Shown: in pieces, positions 63,002 through 64,000 of the stretch
Numbering within the stretch: position 1 is the first letter of the stretch
Layout: every line of letters starts with the position of its first letter
Assembly (NCBI RefSeq): GCF_033568475.1
Contig: NC_133123.1
Location: forward strand, 62,001-126,000
Origin: Henckelia pumila
Taxonomy: Eukaryota > Streptophyta > Magnoliopsida > Lamiales > Gesneriaceae
DNA length: 64,000 nucleotides
Direction: 5' to 3'
Position numbers and translations under genes: made by a program
Notes under the pieces: model-generated
Databases searched by the model: none
Told to the model about the DNA's origin: nothing
The model's input: only the letters and a program-made list of their open reading frames with translations

Positions 63002-64000
63002 TTGAGAAAATTACAATCATTTGATCGTCAACAAATGACATTAATTTTCATTACAACATGATATTAAGATATGTATGAAGAATTACTGACAGACTAACTA
63101 CGTACTTTCAAAGATCGATCACTTGATAGCTAAAAATTAAAATCCACATGCAAACAGGGTTTTTTTTATAATTATTTTTATTAACCCCAAAAATCTGCAC
63201 AAGCATCCTGATCTTAAGCTAATAATTTTATGTGTGTGGACCAAGCTTTAATTATTTAATCTCCATGTCATACAAGTGTACACCCAAAATTTGATTTTGG
63301 TAGGTTGTGTATTAAGTAATTTCAATGATTTGGCATCCCAATCATACTCCAACCATGGCTCCAATTTTGCCATCTGTGAAGTTCATCGTGTTAAATTTGG
63401 AATATATGTATTGTTTGCTACCATTGAATTGGATCATCTCATCGTTTTTATTATATTCTTTTAAATTTCAATTATCCATTGATGTTTTAAGATATGAAAT
63501 ATTGCTTTGTGGATTTGATCTATATCTAGTCAAATGATTAAAATATTTATAATACAGTCTTAAATGGTATTAAACATTAATTAAATTTAGTTTATGTATA
63601 TTTTACCTCCTCTGCTCCTCATCATCTGATTTATATGCTGTTATGATTAAATTAAATTTACTGAATTTGTATATATATATTTTTTAATTAAACGAGAAAA
63701 TAATACGTACTTTTTTAATTAAAAAAATTGATAGAGATATTTTTTGTAAATTTTAATTGATATCACAAAATTGGTCCTCATGAAAATTTATAAATGGCCT
63801 GGAGAGGAAAAATTGATGCGGCACCAAACAACGCGAGTGTGTGGCATTGATCAACAATGACAAAAAATTAAAATAAAAATAAATAAGTTGACAAATCTTT
63901 CGACTCATTTGAAAAAAAGGTATACAAATTTACGGGCTTTCTTTGAGATTCTATGAATAATGCTATAGGTACGATCAATATATCGTACGACGATTTTACA
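63002..64000. other. Intergenic at the right edge
   Basis: AT-rich. Two overlapping short open frames at 63276-63537 have no family resemblance that I recognise. Nothing further can be supported. Confidence 0.4.

Overview
This is plant nuclear DNA: multi-exon genes with GT-AG introns, plant-only families (CIPK kinase, CC-type glutaredoxin, lumenal DEG protease), AT-rich spacers, many MITEs and two complete-length LTR retrotransposons. It is a eudicot. MITE types and the style of the copia element's extra reading frame remind me of Lamiales, possibly Gesneriaceae, but that is a weak inference from memory.

Layout. 0-10 kb: the 5' end of a gene leaving the left edge on the minus strand, then a gene-poor stretch with a hAT-like element carrying a nested MITE, an Au-like SINE, a miR159-like 17-mer without a hairpin, and a Mutator-like foldback element. 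10.1-12.5 kb (+): a 7-exon auxilin-like J-domain gene. 13.5-17.5 kb (-): a 15-exon CIPK23-type kinase gene. 18-34.9 kb: a transposon-dense block with a Stowaway-like MITE, a Helitron terminus, a broken Ty3/gypsy chromovirus (19478-29347) next to a LINE tail, an old ~1 kb tandem duplication and a ~260-300 bp tandem-repeat array. 34.86-45.98 kb: a young, whole-looking Ty1/copia Sirevirus (gag, pol, third ORF) inserted in that array. 46.2-46.8 kb: three successive foldback elements in TA microsatellites. 49.5-61.1 kb: a second gene cluster with a CC-type glutaredoxin (-), F-box gene (-), Sm-like NatC subunit gene (+), DEG5 lumenal protease (-) and a DUF761-type membrane protein (-). 61.1-64 kb: no gene, two MITE-like elements.

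The genes do not form one pathway. Their order recalls two Arabidopsis regions from memory: CIPK23 beside a J-domain gene (At1g30270/At1g30280), and DEG5, an Sm-like gene and an F-box gene (At4g18370/18372/18380), with an F-box paralogue at At1g30200. The window therefore looks like the unfractionated ancestral block, split in two in Arabidopsis and stretched here by about 30 kb of transposons.

The most unusual observations are a promoter-like module just before the third ORF of the Sirevirus, the chain of three foldback elements, and a Thr in place of the first Asn of the NAF motif of the CIPK.
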